Of a DNA stretch of 64,000 nucleotides, positions 1 through 9,143 are shown piece after piece. A program made the position numbers and the translations under genes. The stretch is taken from positions 3,222,001-3,286,000 of the forward strand of contig NZ_CP073587.1 in assembly GCF_018223345.1 (NCBI RefSeq), given 5' to 3'. The notes beneath the pieces are model-generated. The model made no database searches. It was given only the letters and a program-made list of their open reading frames with translations, and was not told where the DNA came from. This DNA comes from Shewanella yunxiaonensis. Lineage in GTDB: Bacteria > Pseudomonadota > Gammaproteobacteria > Enterobacterales > Shewanellaceae. How positions within the stretch are numbered: the stretch's first letter is position 1; every line of letters starts with the position of its first letter.

Positions 1-11
1 GGGGTGAACAT
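1..11 (-). CDS. Possible 5' end of the gene downstream of dabB (partial)
   Basis: An ATG at positions 11-9 on the minus strand follows the dabB-like stop codon by 16 bases and stays open to the window edge (three full codons). A weak purine-rich stretch precedes it. In known DAB loci dabB is followed by dabA (DUF2309), so this may be the dabA start. Too little sequence is present to identify it. Confidence 0.3.
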
Positions 12-27
12 GCTATCTGTTGCTCAA

Positions 28-1410
28 TCATTGTTTTGCCTCAGCGTTGATGTGCCACTGTGCGTGTTGCAATTGCAGTAGTGAAGTGCTGGGCCACAAT
101 TTCAACGTTAAACGAGTCGCCCATTCATCGAGATAAGCTCCGGCATTCAACCAGATAAACAAGCGCTTCACCCAGTGCACATGCGGCCAGTATTGCAGGG
201 CCACCGAGAGTGCAAACAGGCTGAAAAACAACAGGGCAACAAAACCATCAGCGTAAGGATTCAGTGGCGCATCCACGCCCATCAGCGCGGCCAAATGGTG
301 TTTAGCGGTGGTATAGAGCGTTAGTAACGCCGAAGCAAACAGTAAGGTGATGATAATACGCGGCAGACTGCCGCTATCCCAACGTGTCACGCTCGGCACC
401 AACAGCGCGCTTAATGCAAACCAGACCAACACGGTCGCGGCCATGCTAGTCATTACCGCAAACTGCCATTGCGCCACCAGCAGCAACAAGGCAGATAGTG
501 TCAGCGCCAAACTCCAATGCCGTACTTTAGGTTTGATTTCGCCCGCCAGTTTAGCGGCCAAGTAATGGTTAACGGTGCTGCCGCTGTTGAGAAATGAGTA
601 AGATTTATAAAAGGAGTGGGCAAACAGATGTAGCAGCGCCATTTCGTACAATCCAAGCGCAATCTCCACCAACATCAAGCCCATCTGAGAACTGGTGGAC
701 CAGGCCAGTTTTACCTTGACGCTGATACGCGTGGTACTGACCAGTCCGGCAATGGTGCTGCTGACGCCTGCGAGTACCACCAGCAACCAACTGGCAGTGG
801 CACTGGCTGCCAACACTGGCGCGAAAAACAATAGTAAAATTCCGCCGAGATTGACGATACCGGCATGCAGTAGCGCTGAAACCGGGGTCGGCGCCTCCAC
901 CACCTGGATCAACCAGCCATGCATGGGCAACTGCGCACATTTAATCAGTGCCACCAACGCCAGTAACACCGCCGCGAGGGTCAGTTGCGGGCCGCCATGC
1001 GCTTGCGCCACCTGCAGCATTAAGTCATGGATATTTGCCGTGTGAAACTCGCTGTATAACGTGATAAAAGCTGCGGCTAATAACAGTTCGCTGAAACGTG
1101 CTAACAAGAATTTTTTGTGGGCAGCCAATTGCGCTCTTGGACGCAGCGGATAAAACAGGATCAATCGATGTAAGCAGAGGCTCACGCTTACCCAGGCAGT
1201 CCAAAACAGCAGCAACTGATTGCTGATGATCACCAACACCACAGCACTGATAGTCATCATCAATGCGCGTAAAAAGCGGCCGCGATCAGCTTCGCCAGCG
1301 AACGCCACCCAGCTATAACGCACAATCGTGATACCGATAATCGCCACTAAACCCAACAACATGAGTTTGAGCGGTGTCACCAAAAACAGAGAAAACATGA
1401 CGACTCTCAT
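28..1410 (-). CDS. dabB: DabB-like proton-conducting subunit (NADH dehydrogenase subunit 5 / Mrp antiporter family)
   Basis: This is a 460-residue polytopic inner-membrane protein of the complex I NuoL/Mrp antiporter family. It has about a dozen hydrophobic segments. Around residues 155-185 lies the conserved antiporter core, with the lysine in ALIKCAQLPMHGW and the EAPTPVSALLHAG motif. It is shorter than NuoL (about 610 residues). It stands beside a LysR gene rather than nuo or mrp genes, which fits DabB, the membrane subunit that energises inorganic-carbon uptake with DabA. The partner would lie just left of the window and cannot be seen. A stand-alone NuoL-like or hydrogenase-type subunit is the alternative. 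It is divergent from the LysR gene across a 96-base AT-rich gap, so that regulator probably controls it. Confidence 0.7.
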   Translation of the reverse strand: MRVVMFSLFLVTPLKLMLLGLVAIIGITIVRYSWVAFAGEADRGRFLRALMMTISAVVLVIISNQLLLFWTAWVSVSLCLHRLILFYPLRPRAQLAAHKKFLLARFSELLLAAAFITLYSEFHTANIHDLMLQVAQAHGGPQLTLAAVLLALVALIKCAQLPMHGWLIQVVEAPTPVSALLHAGIVNLGGILLLFFAPVLAASATASWLLVVLAGVSSTIAGLVSTTRISVKVKLAWSTSSQMGLMLVEIALGLYEMALLHLFAHSFYKSYSFLNSGSTVNHYLAAKLAGEIKPKVRHWSLALTLSALLLLVAQWQFAVMTSMAATVLVWFALSALLVPSVTRWDSGSLPRIIITLLFASALLTLYTTAKHHLAALMGVDAPLNPYADGFVALLFFSLFALSVALQYWPHVHWVKRLFIWLNAGAYLDEWATRLTLKLWPSTSLLQLQHAQWHINAEAKQ

Positions 1411-1506
1411 ACATTTAACAGTGGCGGTATTTTGAATCGCTGGTTAAATTAAGTAAAATATATAATAAATTAGTAATCGTTCTATTTTACAGAACTATAA
1501 ACACTC

Positions 1507-2382
1507 ATGAGCCGACTGAATTACCATCATCTCTATTACTTTTGGCAGGTGGCACAGCAAGGCAACCTGACCCAAACCGCGCAAAAGCTGCACATCTCGC
1601 AGTCGGCACTGTCATTTCAAATCAAACAGTTAGAGCAAGCGTTAAACGTCGAGTTGTTTACCCGTCAGGGGCGCAAGTTACAACTAACCGAAAGTGGCTA
1701 TCATGCGTTGAACTACGCCAATGAGATTTTTAAAAACGGCGAAGAGCTGGAACAACTGCTTACCAGCGGGACGACACTGCCCAGCGCGACCATCCGCATT
1801 GGTATGCTTTCCACCATTTCCCGTAACTTTATTGAGCAGTTTATTCAACCGCTGCTCACTCAAAACGACGGCCGTTTCTCGTTGCAGTCGATGAGCCAAA
1901 CCGGCCTATTAAACGCCTTGGCCGAGTTACAACTGGATATGGCACTCACCAATATCCCGGTGCGCGGCTCCAACAACGATAACTGGCAAAGCCGGGTGTT
2001 AGCGCGCCAACCGGTAGCAATCATTGGCCCATCCGGTTTAGATTTAACCCCGGTATTTGACGAACGTTACCGCCATCGCCGCTGGGTGTTGCCCTATGGC
2101 GAAAACCCGTTGCGTTCGGCGTTCGATGCCTTTGCCGCCCAGTATCAACTGCAACCGGAAGTTGTGGCTGAATCCGATGACATGGCGATGCTACGTCTGT
2201 TAACCCGAGATACCGGCGCGCTGGCGGTGATGCCGGAAGTGGTGGTCAAAGACGAAATCGATTCGGGGGAGTTAAAAAACTATATGTTGCTGCCCAACGT
2301 CTATGAAAACTTCTATGCCGTAACTGCCAAACGCCGGGTAGTCCATCCTAAATTGGGCATGTTGATCCGGCCACTTAACTGA
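1507..2382 (+). CDS. LysR-family transcriptional regulator (NhaR-like)
   Basis: This 291-residue protein is a normal length for the LysR family. The N-terminal winged helix-turn-helix (about residues 3-62) contains the typical GNLTQTAQKLHISQSALSFQIKQLE pattern, here split between residues 19 and 42. The rest is a periplasmic-binding-protein-like effector domain. The opening YHHLYYFWQVA resembles the NhaR subgroup, which often neighbours ion-transport genes. It is transcribed divergently from the dabB-like gene, the usual arrangement for a LysR activator of its neighbour. The 96-base gap is very AT-rich and could hold the shared promoters. The effector cannot be predicted from sequence. Confidence 0.85.
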   Translation: MSRLNYHHLYYFWQVAQQGNLTQTAQKLHISQSALSFQIKQLEQALNVELFTRQGRKLQLTESGYHALNYANEIFKNGEELEQLLTSGTTLPSATIRIGMLSTISRNFIEQFIQPLLTQNDGRFSLQSMSQTGLLNALAELQLDMALTNIPVRGSNNDNWQSRVLARQPVAIIGPSGLDLTPVFDERYRHRRWVLPYGENPLRSAFDAFAAQYQLQPEVVAESDDMAMLRLLTRDTGALAVMPEVVVKDEIDSGELKNYMLLPNVYENFYAVTAKRRVVHPKLGMLIRPLN

Positions 2383-2528
2383 CCTCAGGGCCGCTAAACC
2401 GGGTAACTGTTTCCGGCTTTGGCTAAAAGTTGTTATTCAGGTCTTAGAAATCTAAACCAGAAATGTTGTTTACTTAGAGCGGTTTGAAAACCTCAATGAT
2501 GTGATAAAAATACAGAGAGTCGGCCCAC

Positions 2529-3044
2529 ATGAAAAAATCAATACTGCTTTTATCATCCCTGTTGCTGTTCGCGGGATGTTCCCCAAAGTCCACAGATCAA
2601 TCCAACCTGTTCAGTGTTAAGGTGCCTCAATCAATCAAGATCACTTCGATGGACAAAGCCAGAGAATTACTGGACTTCGGCGGTATGTACAGTTTCTGTG
2701 GTGCTTACAGTAAGTTGTCAAAAAATGCTGATGTACCGGGACATGCAGACGAATATTTGGGTATGGCTGACAATATTTTTGCGTTGGTGCGTAACGCTGA
2801 CTACACCGGTGACGGATTTGACAAAGCGGATCACCAGGTCATCGATTTATGGAAAAAAATGAAGAATATAAATGACATAGTTAATACCCAATTAACGAAA
2901 AAGATGGCAGCGAATCCGAAGATGGGCGTGAGCGACGTTTATGCCATTATCAATCAGAAAAAAGATGACCAACATAAGGTGAGCTACACTTGCAGCACTG
3001 TCGGTACGGCCTTGAAAAGTTTCCTGGAACATCCTCAAAGCTAA
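2529..3044 (+). CDS. Small lipoprotein of unknown function
   Basis: This 171-residue protein has a clear lipoprotein signal: MKK, a hydrophobic run of leucines, then the lipobox LLFAGC with the acylated cysteine near residue 16. The residue after the cysteine is serine, which favours outer-membrane sorting. The mature part is mostly hydrophilic and probably helical, with two further cysteines (in SFCGAY and SYTCST) that could form a disulfide in the periplasm. I recognise no family. It stands alone between the LysR gene and the convergent MocR gene, with a long hairpin downstream. Confidence 0.75.
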   Translation: MKKSILLLSSLLLFAGCSPKSTDQSNLFSVKVPQSIKITSMDKARELLDFGGMYSFCGAYSKLSKNADVPGHADEYLGMADNIFALVRNADYTGDGFDKADHQVIDLWKKMKNINDIVNTQLTKKMAANPKMGVSDVYAIINQKKDDQHKVSYTCSTVGTALKSFLEHPQS

Positions 3045-3126
3045 TATTATTCACCTGACACAGGCATTCAGCGGGCGGCGAGACACTTCGCCGTGCTGCT
3101 GACACCTGGTAAACAATCATGCAGCT

Positions 3127-3173
3127 AACAGCGTGTTGCGGCTGAAATTTGCACGCGAGCGCAACCCGCTGTT
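3127..3173. repeat. Imperfect 14-bp inverted repeat (hairpin) between convergent genes
   Basis: The arms at 3127-3140 and 3160-3173 pair at 13 of 14 positions around a 19-base loop. The hairpin lies between the lipoprotein gene and the end of the convergent MocR gene. There is no T-tract, so it is not a standard Rho-independent terminator. It may stabilise 3' ends or be a solitary repetitive element. Confidence 0.5.
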
Positions 3174-3238
3174 GGATTATCAAAGTGAGGCCATTAAGCA
3201 CATTGCAGATGCGTAATGAATGCCTCAATAAAGAGGCA

Positions 3239-4702
3239 CTAGCGGCTATCTTCCGTGGCAGCAGTCATGGCTTTTTGCAGTACCTTGAGGAATTTGGGGT
3301 CATAAGGCCGTGTCACATTAAAGCGCATATAGGCTTTGCCCTCCTCGCTACCAAAGAACAGTTTACCTGGCGCGGTCATATATCCCTGTTGGTATAACGC
3401 TTGCTGCAGCTGTTCACTGTCAATATGTTCACCAAAGTAACACCAGAGAAAGAGCCCCTCTTCACCATCCCCCACCTTAAGGCCGAGGCTTTGTAGTGCC
3501 GCGCGTGCATGTTGGCGCGCGTCTGCCAGACGATGGATGATGCGTTTACAGCTTTTGTCATACTCGCGAGAGGACAGCAATTGGTATACCGCGTATTCAG
3601 TAAACATTGATGAAGCCAGCACCTGCGAGGACTTAAACAGCAGTAAAATATCAATGATCTCTTTTTTCGCAGCCACATAACCGACACCTAGCTGCGGCGT
3701 TAATACCTTGGAAAAGCCGCCAATTTGTATCACTCTCTGGAACTGATCCATGGCGGCTAACTGCGACACCGGATGGTCCAAATAACGACTACTGAAGTCA
3801 GCGTAGTTGTGGTCATCAATGATTAAAAAATCATATTTTTCAGCCAGTTTAAGCAGATTAAATGTCTGTTGTGGCGACAGAGTGTCACCCATAGGATTTC
3901 CCATCACCGAACTACAGTAAATCGCGCTAACGGGTCGCGATTGGCACAACGCTTCAATCTTGTCGAAGGCATCGGCTTGTTGCAGTGACGGTACTCTTTC
4001 AATCTGCATGCCACGCGACATCAACTGGGTACTTAACATAAAGCTCGATGGCGCTTCGATAATGACGCAACTACCAACATCAAACAGCGATGCGGTAACC
4101 AATCCCAACGCTTCATGAGCACCGGATGTCAGTAACATCTGCTCTCTGGTTAATGACAAATTGTTGCTTGAGAAGCGCTTACATAGGTATTCCAACAACG
4201 GTGGATAGCCTGCTGCTTCGGTAAAATTGCCCAACTCACGCAAGTTGTGTCGTAATGAGGCACGTAGCGCGGTGGATAACTGTTTTTCTGGCAGCCAAGA
4301 TTGCGGTAAGCAACTGCTGCCATAGTTATTGCTTGCAGGGACATCCGCGAACAGGACCAATTTCCACGCTTCTTGTTGCTGAAATTGGATATCACTGCGT
4401 GGTGTTACCGGCTTTAGCATTCGCTCAGCAGCACAAACGAAGTATCCCATGCCCGGACGAGATTCAATCAAGCCGTAAGCGGTAAGACGATCATAGGTTC
4501 TGATGATAGTGTCACGACTAAGCGATAGTGATTGCGATAGTTTGCGGATGGACGCCAGCTTACTGCCGCTGGGATAAACCTTATTTACGATTTTACTGCG
4601 TAGCGCCTCAAATAGCTGATCGCAGAGGTTTTTTCCCTGTTTGCGATTAGCCTCAGCGTGCATCTGCTGTGGGTCAAGAGGATAAAGCAGATCGTCCTGC
4701 AT
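3239..4702 (-). CDS. MocR-type (GntR/aminotransferase fusion) transcriptional regulator
   Basis: This 487-residue protein has the full MocR length. A GntR winged helix (about residues 35-100, with the SIRKLSQSLSLSRDTIIRTYDRL helix-turn-helix split across residues 51-73) is joined to a fold-type I aminotransferase-like domain. The PLP site looks intact: the Schiff-base lysine is in GGFSK (about residue 332), the aspartate that contacts the pyridine nitrogen is in IIDDHNYADF, and the asparagine is in MGNPMG. Family members bind PLP and sense an amino acid, amine or related ligand. It is divergent from the TonB-receptor operon across 197 bases that contain a dyad, so it is very likely the operon's dedicated regulator. 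The ligand is unknown; an amino acid released from the imported peptide is a reasonable guess. Confidence 0.88.
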   Translation of the reverse strand: MQDDLLYPLDPQQMHAEANRKQGKNLCDQLFEALRSKIVNKVYPSGSKLASIRKLSQSLSLSRDTIIRTYDRLTAYGLIESRPGMGYFVCAAERMLKPVTPRSDIQFQQQEAWKLVLFADVPASNNYGSSCLPQSWLPEKQLSTALRASLRHNLRELGNFTEAAGYPPLLEYLCKRFSSNNLSLTREQMLLTSGAHEALGLVTASLFDVGSCVIIEAPSSFMLSTQLMSRGMQIERVPSLQQADAFDKIEALCQSRPVSAIYCSSVMGNPMGDTLSPQQTFNLLKLAEKYDFLIIDDHNYADFSSRYLDHPVSQLAAMDQFQRVIQIGGFSKVLTPQLGVGYVAAKKEIIDILLLFKSSQVLASSMFTEYAVYQLLSSREYDKSCKRIIHRLADARQHARAALQSLGLKVGDGEEGLFLWCYFGEHIDSEQLQQALYQQGYMTAPGKLFFGSEEGKAYMRFNVTRPYDPKFLKVLQKAMTAATEDSR

Positions 4703-4724
4703 CTCGATGATATCCAGCGTTAGT

Positions 4725-4778
4725 TAACTGTTATGATCAAACTAGCATAACGGTTTGACCAAAATAGTCACTAACTGT
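4725..4778. promoter_or_regulatory. Putative MocR operator region: dyad plus direct repeats
   Basis: In the divergent gap between the MocR gene and the receptor gene, TGATCAAAC (4734-4742) and GTTTGACCA (4753-4761) form an inverted repeat matching at 8 of 9 positions. It is flanked by a direct repeat TAACTGT at 4725-4731 and 4772-4778. Combined dyads and direct repeats are typical of MocR targets. No good Fur box (GATAATGATAATCATTATC-like) is visible in the whole gap. The assignment to the MocR protein is inferred from position. Confidence 0.5.
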
Positions 4779-4899
4779 ACCGACCACTAAGCAAATTTGT
4801 TGGGTATATTTTGCTCAGATTCACCATAAAACAAAAAATTAACATATATAAAAAATGACTAAATAAATAATATCTTAAAGGAATCAGAGGGAAGAACTT

Positions 4900-7284
4900 A
4901 TGCAGGCAAAGACCCACAACTCACGCACAATGCGGCATAACTATTTAACCGTATGTGTGGTTGCAATTTTGGCGACAGGGGCTGGCGTTTCCAGCATGAC
5001 TCACAGCGCCTATGCTAAAACACAAACAGCCCCGGCTAACAATATGGCACAGTATGCGTTTGATATTCCAAGTGGTACTTTGCCTAAGACGCTGCAGCAA
5101 ATTAAGCACGTGTCCGGCGAAAACATTATTTATGACCAAGAGAAATTGTCAGATGTCAGTGTTCCTGCGCTACATGGTACTTATACCATACAGCAAGCGT
5201 TGGAAATCATCTGTGCCAAAAACAGTTTGGTAATCGTCAAGACTGACGCCGGTTGGTCCTTACAGTTACCACAAGATATGGAAAAGGTTACGGTTTATGG
5301 TAGCCAAAACGCTGCCGAAAAATCCTTCCAGGTTACCCGCTCCGAAACGGCCACCCGCTTTGGCGTCGATTTACAAGATCTGCCACAAAGTATCACGGTG
5401 ATTACCTCTCAGGTGTTGGAAACGCAGCAGAACCAAACCGTACAGTCAGCCTTGATGACCAGCGGTGGCGTGTCCACCCAACAAGGCTCACAGGGCAGTT
5501 CATCTTTCCGCATTCGTGGCTTTGGTACCTCAGGCATGATGTACAATGGCGTAGCTAACTCTAGTGCAACCGCCACTAACGTCAATGCCGTAGAACGTAT
5601 CGAAATTCTCAAAGGGCCCCAGTCCATTTTAAGTGGAGCCTCATCGATGGGCGGTTCAGTCAACATTGTACCGAAAAAGCCGACTTCGACTCCCATCCGC
5701 AAAATCTCAGCAGTTTATGCGACCAACAATGATTTAGGTGGGTCGGTAGATCTATCACAACCACTGACTGATGACGGGAAATTAAGTACTCGTTTTATTG
5801 GTGCCAAGTCAAAAGCAACCGAGTCTTATGGTGACTTTGATAAAGGTCGTGAATCTAAATTCGCACAGTGGGGCTTGCGCTGGAACGATGATAAAACCGA
5901 CTTTTATATCAATGGTTCCTATGACAAAAACTTTGCACCGCAGGCTCCTTTTACCGTCGCCCAAGACGGCAAAATCTTAGCTAAGCCCACCATGCGCGTT
6001 GGTACACCGGATGCCGGTGTTGGTCAAAAAGCCACGTCCTTTTTGTACAGTTTTGAATATGCACTGAATGACTGGGCAACCATCGTGAGTCGGGCACAGT
6101 ATTCGAAAGCCGATACCGATCTCAACGTGTTTTTGACCTATGGTCAGCTAGCGCCAAACACTTATTTAACGACCAATACCAATAATGAATCGTCAATTAC
6201 CACCTTTTCTGGCGATCATTATTTGCGCTTATCCGTTGATACCGGCCCAGTTGAACACCGCATTTCAACCGGTATCAACCACATGGAAACCAAAAACACC
6301 AGTGACTATTACGACTCCGCTTTTGAGCTGGTGGACCTCTATGCTACGGAACAATACGACTTCCAACCCACGCTGCGTAACGATGAAACCCACTCCAATA
6401 TTGTCAAAATCAGTGCCAAGCAGGTTGGCGCGTTTTTCCAGGATTTAGTGGGATACAAGGATGTTTATCTGTCGTTAGGAGTGCGTCGTGACCGCTACCT
6501 GGACGGACCTTCAGATGTCATTAACCTGTTGTACCCCAACTACTCCTCTACCGTTGGCACCAAGAAGACCTACAAAACTACCCCAAGTGTGGGCTTGCTA
6601 TACGCAATGAATGAAAACTTATCCTTCTATGGCACTTATTCAGAAGGCTATATACCGCAGAACACCTCTCGCCCCAACTGCGCGGATGGCACCTACGGTT
6701 TACCCGCCAAGGAAACCCGAAATAAAGAGGTAGGCGTCAAGCTGCAAACCAATGATGGTAAGTTCTCGGTAACGTCCAGCGCCTATCAGATCCAGGAAAC
6801 CAATACGCTCAGTTATGACTCGCTTGAACAGTGCTACAACGTACAAGATGCGCGACAAGTGAAGGGGATGGAGTTGGAAGCTCAGGGCAGTCCACTTGAT
6901 GGTCTGAATATGATCTTCTCCTACACCTATACTGATGTCACCGATGTCAATGACCCTGATTACTATGCAGCAGCAATCTCCGCGCACAAAGCCAGCTTAT
7001 GGTCTAACTATCAGTTGCCGTTTAGCGAACTCAGTGATTTTGGCGTAGGTTTTGGTGTAACGGCTTACTCGAGTTCACGTATGGGATACACCGCAACGGC
7101 GGCTGAAGTCCCCGGTGGGGCACGCGTCGATGTCGGGGTGTACTACGATAAGAAACCATGGCAGGTACGCCTCAACGTCAACAACCTGTTTGATCGTACC
7201 CTGTATGGGGTGACAACCACCGAAGTGTTTGTTCCTATCGAACCACAGCGCAACATGTCACTGTCGGTGTCTTATAACTTCTAA
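4900..7284 (+). CDS. TonB-dependent outer-membrane receptor with N-terminal STN signalling domain
   Basis: This 794-residue protein has a Sec signal peptide (about residues 1-40, ending near AYA). An STN domain follows (about 48-125), as in FecA/FpvA-type receptors. Next come the plug (about 145-265, with DLPQSITVIT, FRIRGFG and ERIEILKGP) and a 22-strand barrel that ends in a terminal phenylalanine (SVSYNF). It transports a large solute across the outer membrane with TonB energy. By family it would be called a siderophore receptor. However, no Fur box, siderophore gene or FecI/FecR pair is adjacent, and the genes that follow handle peptides. The likely cargo is therefore a peptide or peptide-metal complex (inference). 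The start is supported by GAGGGA upstream. It is the first gene of the operon and is followed by a hairpin. Confidence 0.9.
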   Translation: MQAKTHNSRTMRHNYLTVCVVAILATGAGVSSMTHSAYAKTQTAPANNMAQYAFDIPSGTLPKTLQQIKHVSGENIIYDQEKLSDVSVPALHGTYTIQQALEIICAKNSLVIVKTDAGWSLQLPQDMEKVTVYGSQNAAEKSFQVTRSETATRFGVDLQDLPQSITVITSQVLETQQNQTVQSALMTSGGVSTQQGSQGSSSFRIRGFGTSGMMYNGVANSSATATNVNAVERIEILKGPQSILSGASSMGGSVNIVPKKPTSTPIRKISAVYATNNDLGGSVDLSQPLTDDGKLSTRFIGAKSKATESYGDFDKGRESKFAQWGLRWNDDKTDFYINGSYDKNFAPQAPFTVAQDGKILAKPTMRVGTPDAGVGQKATSFLYSFEYALNDWATIVSRAQYSKADTDLNVFLTYGQLAPNTYLTTNTNNESSITTFSGDHYLRLSVDTGPVEHRISTGINHMETKNTSDYYDSAFELVDLYATEQYDFQPTLRNDETHSNIVKISAKQVGAFFQDLVGYKDVYLSLGVRRDRYLDGPSDVINLLYPNYSSTVGTKKTYKTTPSVGLLYAMNENLSFYGTYSEGYIPQNTSRPNCADGTYGLPAKETRNKEVGVKLQTNDGKFSVTSSAYQIQETNTLSYDSLEQCYNVQDARQVKGMELEAQGSPLDGLNMIFSYTYTDVTDVNDPDYYAAAISAHKASLWSNYQLPFSELSDFGVGFGVTAYSSSRMGYTATAAEVPGGARVDVGVYYDKKPWQVRLNVNNLFDRTLYGVTTTEVFVPIEPQRNMSLSVSYNF

Positions 7285-7295
7285 GTGTTCTCTGA

Positions 7296-7330
7296 AGTGT
7301 GCGCTGTCATTCATTATGGTGGCGCACACT
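7296..7330 (+). other. Intercistronic hairpin after the receptor gene
   Basis: AGTGTGCGC at 7296-7304 pairs perfectly with GCGCACACT at 7322-7330 across a 17-base loop, 12 bases after the receptor stop. No T-tract follows. It lies inside a 104-base gap before the ABC transporter gene and would suit partial attenuation or RNA processing, giving more receptor than transporter. It could also mark a separate promoter downstream. Confidence 0.5.
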
Positions 7331-7388
7331 GCCTTATCTGCCGTTACCATTTATGGTGTAAGTAAGATTTTTGTAAGGTTAACAATTA

Positions 7389-9143
7389 ATGACGAATTCA
7401 TCAGCGTTCAACGCTGACATTGATGGCGCCAAGTTCTCAATGCGAAGTGCTGATCGTCCGACGATATGGCAACTAATATCACCCTTTTGGCTATCATCGC
7501 AAAAGCATCTCGCTTGGCTGATTTTTGCGATTATGGCCGCAATGTCGTTCACCACCACCTATGCCTACGTCAAGCTCAATGAAGTCCAGGGCAAACTGAC
7601 CGATGCACTGGTGGCAGTGGATTGGAACACATTGAAGTATCTGTTGCCACTGAGTTTAGGGGTAGGCTCAATCGCGGTGCTCCTGCCGTTGGTATCGACG
7701 CTCTTTCAAGGTTATCTCGATTTACGCTGGCGTACTTGGTGGACCCATTCCTATGTCAACAAGTGGACCCATAACAACACCTTCTACAAGCTGGAGCGTG
7801 ATGGCTTAATCAGTAACGCTGACCAACGTATCGCTGAAGATATCAAGCTGTTTACGGCACTCACACTGAATCTCAGCTTATCGCTGATTACCGTAGTGGT
7901 ACAAACCGTCAGCTACAGCATTTTACTGTGGTCAATTTCCAAAACTCTCGATGTCACTGTGTTCGAGGTCAATGTTGCTATCAATGGATACATGGTGTAC
8001 GCCGCTTACCTCTACTGTGCTTTACACATCGCATTATCACACTGGCTAGGTAAGGTACTTATCGGCCTCAATATGCATAAGCAAACGGTAGAAGCAGATT
8101 TCCGCCGTCAGGGAATGACCTTGCGCGAATATGCAGAACAGATCGCCTTTTATGGTGGTGGTGAGCGCGAATCCGCCACCCTGACACAACTGTTTCAACG
8201 GGTTTATGGCAATACGCTGCAGATTCTGATGCGCACCTTCAAATTAATGTTTGGTCAGCATGCGTATGCCCAAATATTTGCCTTATTACCAACCTTGCTA
8301 GCCCTACCGTTACTGCTGTCCGGCAAAATCTCCTTTGGCGATATGGTACGGATTACGGGTGCCTATTCAATGTTGGTCAATACCATCGAATTTTTCCCGC
8401 AAGCTTATGCCAGCTTTACCAACTGGATGGCGTTAGCCAACCGATTGCGGGACTTTCTCTGGGCCGTCAATAAAGTTGAACAACAAACCTCAGAAATTGA
8501 TTATCAAATTAATTCTCAGCCACAACTGTGTTGTGAACAATTGTCCGTCAAACGTCCTAATGGCGATGGTCTGATTGATGCGCTGAACTGGCAGGTAAAT
8601 CAAGGCGAGCGCTGGTTGATCAAAGGCAGTTCTGGCACCGGTAAAAGCACATTACTCAGAGTCTGTGCCAACTTGTGGCCATACGGTGCTGGCAAGATTG
8701 CGGTGCCGGCGCTGACACAACTGTTTCTGCCGCAACGCAGTTACATTCCGGCCGGCAGCCTAAAAGAGGCGTTGTGTTATCCCCATAGTGACACCCAATT
8801 TACTGATGAGGCCTGTATTCGGGCGTTAAACGACAGCTGTTTAGGCGAGTTATCGGCGGCGCTATCGATACACGACAAGTGGCAGCAGGTGTTATCTGGT
8901 GGAGAACAACAACGGTTGGCGATCGCTCGCGTGTTATTGCAACAGCCACAGTTGGTATTTCTCGATGAAGCAACCAGCGCCCTCGATCCTGACACCGAAA
9001 CACAACTTTACCGCAACTTAATGCAGCAGTTGCCAGACGCCACCATTATCAGCGTGGCTCACCGCGAAACCCTGCACCGTTTTCACGATCAAGTATTAGA
9101 TCTCAATCATCATCGGAGCATTCATGCCCACAGCAATCATTAA
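7389..9143 (+). CDS. SbmA/BacA/YddA-like ABC transporter, fused permease and ATPase
   Basis: This 584-residue protein fuses an SbmA/BacA-type membrane domain (about residues 30-350, some six transmembrane segments) to an ABC ATPase. The ATPase has Walker A GSSGTGKST (about 417), the signature LSGGEQQRLAIAR and Walker B LVFLDEATSALD. Relatives include E. coli YddA and mycobacterial BacA. The SbmA branch imports peptides such as microcin B17 and bleomycin, although SbmA itself lacks the ATPase. Placed between a TonB receptor and cytoplasmic peptidases, it most likely carries a peptide across the inner membrane. The next gene starts inside its last 20 bases, which indicates translational coupling. 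An export role cannot be excluded from sequence. Confidence 0.85.
   Translation: MTNSSAFNADIDGAKFSMRSADRPTIWQLISPFWLSSQKHLAWLIFAIMAAMSFTTTYAYVKLNEVQGKLTDALVAVDWNTLKYLLPLSLGVGSIAVLLPLVSTLFQGYLDLRWRTWWTHSYVNKWTHNNTFYKLERDGLISNADQRIAEDIKLFTALTLNLSLSLITVVVQTVSYSILLWSISKTLDVTVFEVNVAINGYMVYAAYLYCALHIALSHWLGKVLIGLNMHKQTVEADFRRQGMTLREYAEQIAFYGGGERESATLTQLFQRVYGNTLQILMRTFKLMFGQHAYAQIFALLPTLLALPLLLSGKISFGDMVRITGAYSMLVNTIEFFPQAYASFTNWMALANRLRDFLWAVNKVEQQTSEIDYQINSQPQLCCEQLSVKRPNGDGLIDALNWQVNQGERWLIKGSSGTGKSTLLRVCANLWPYGAGKIAVPALTQLFLPQRSYIPAGSLKEALCYPHSDTQFTDEACIRALNDSCLGELSAALSIHDKWQQVLSGGEQQRLAIARVLLQQPQLVFLDEATSALDPDTETQLYRNLMQQLPDATIISVAHRETLHRFHDQVLDLNHHRSIHAHSNH

Noticed and set aside
4703..4899. 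Fur box for the TonB receptor
   Set aside because: I looked for GATAATGATAATCATTATC-like sequence on both strands and found only generic AT-rich DNA.
4900..7284. A FecI/FecR-type cell-surface signalling system linked to the STN domain
   Set aside because: No ECF sigma or anti-sigma gene lies near the receptor; only the MocR regulator is adjacent.
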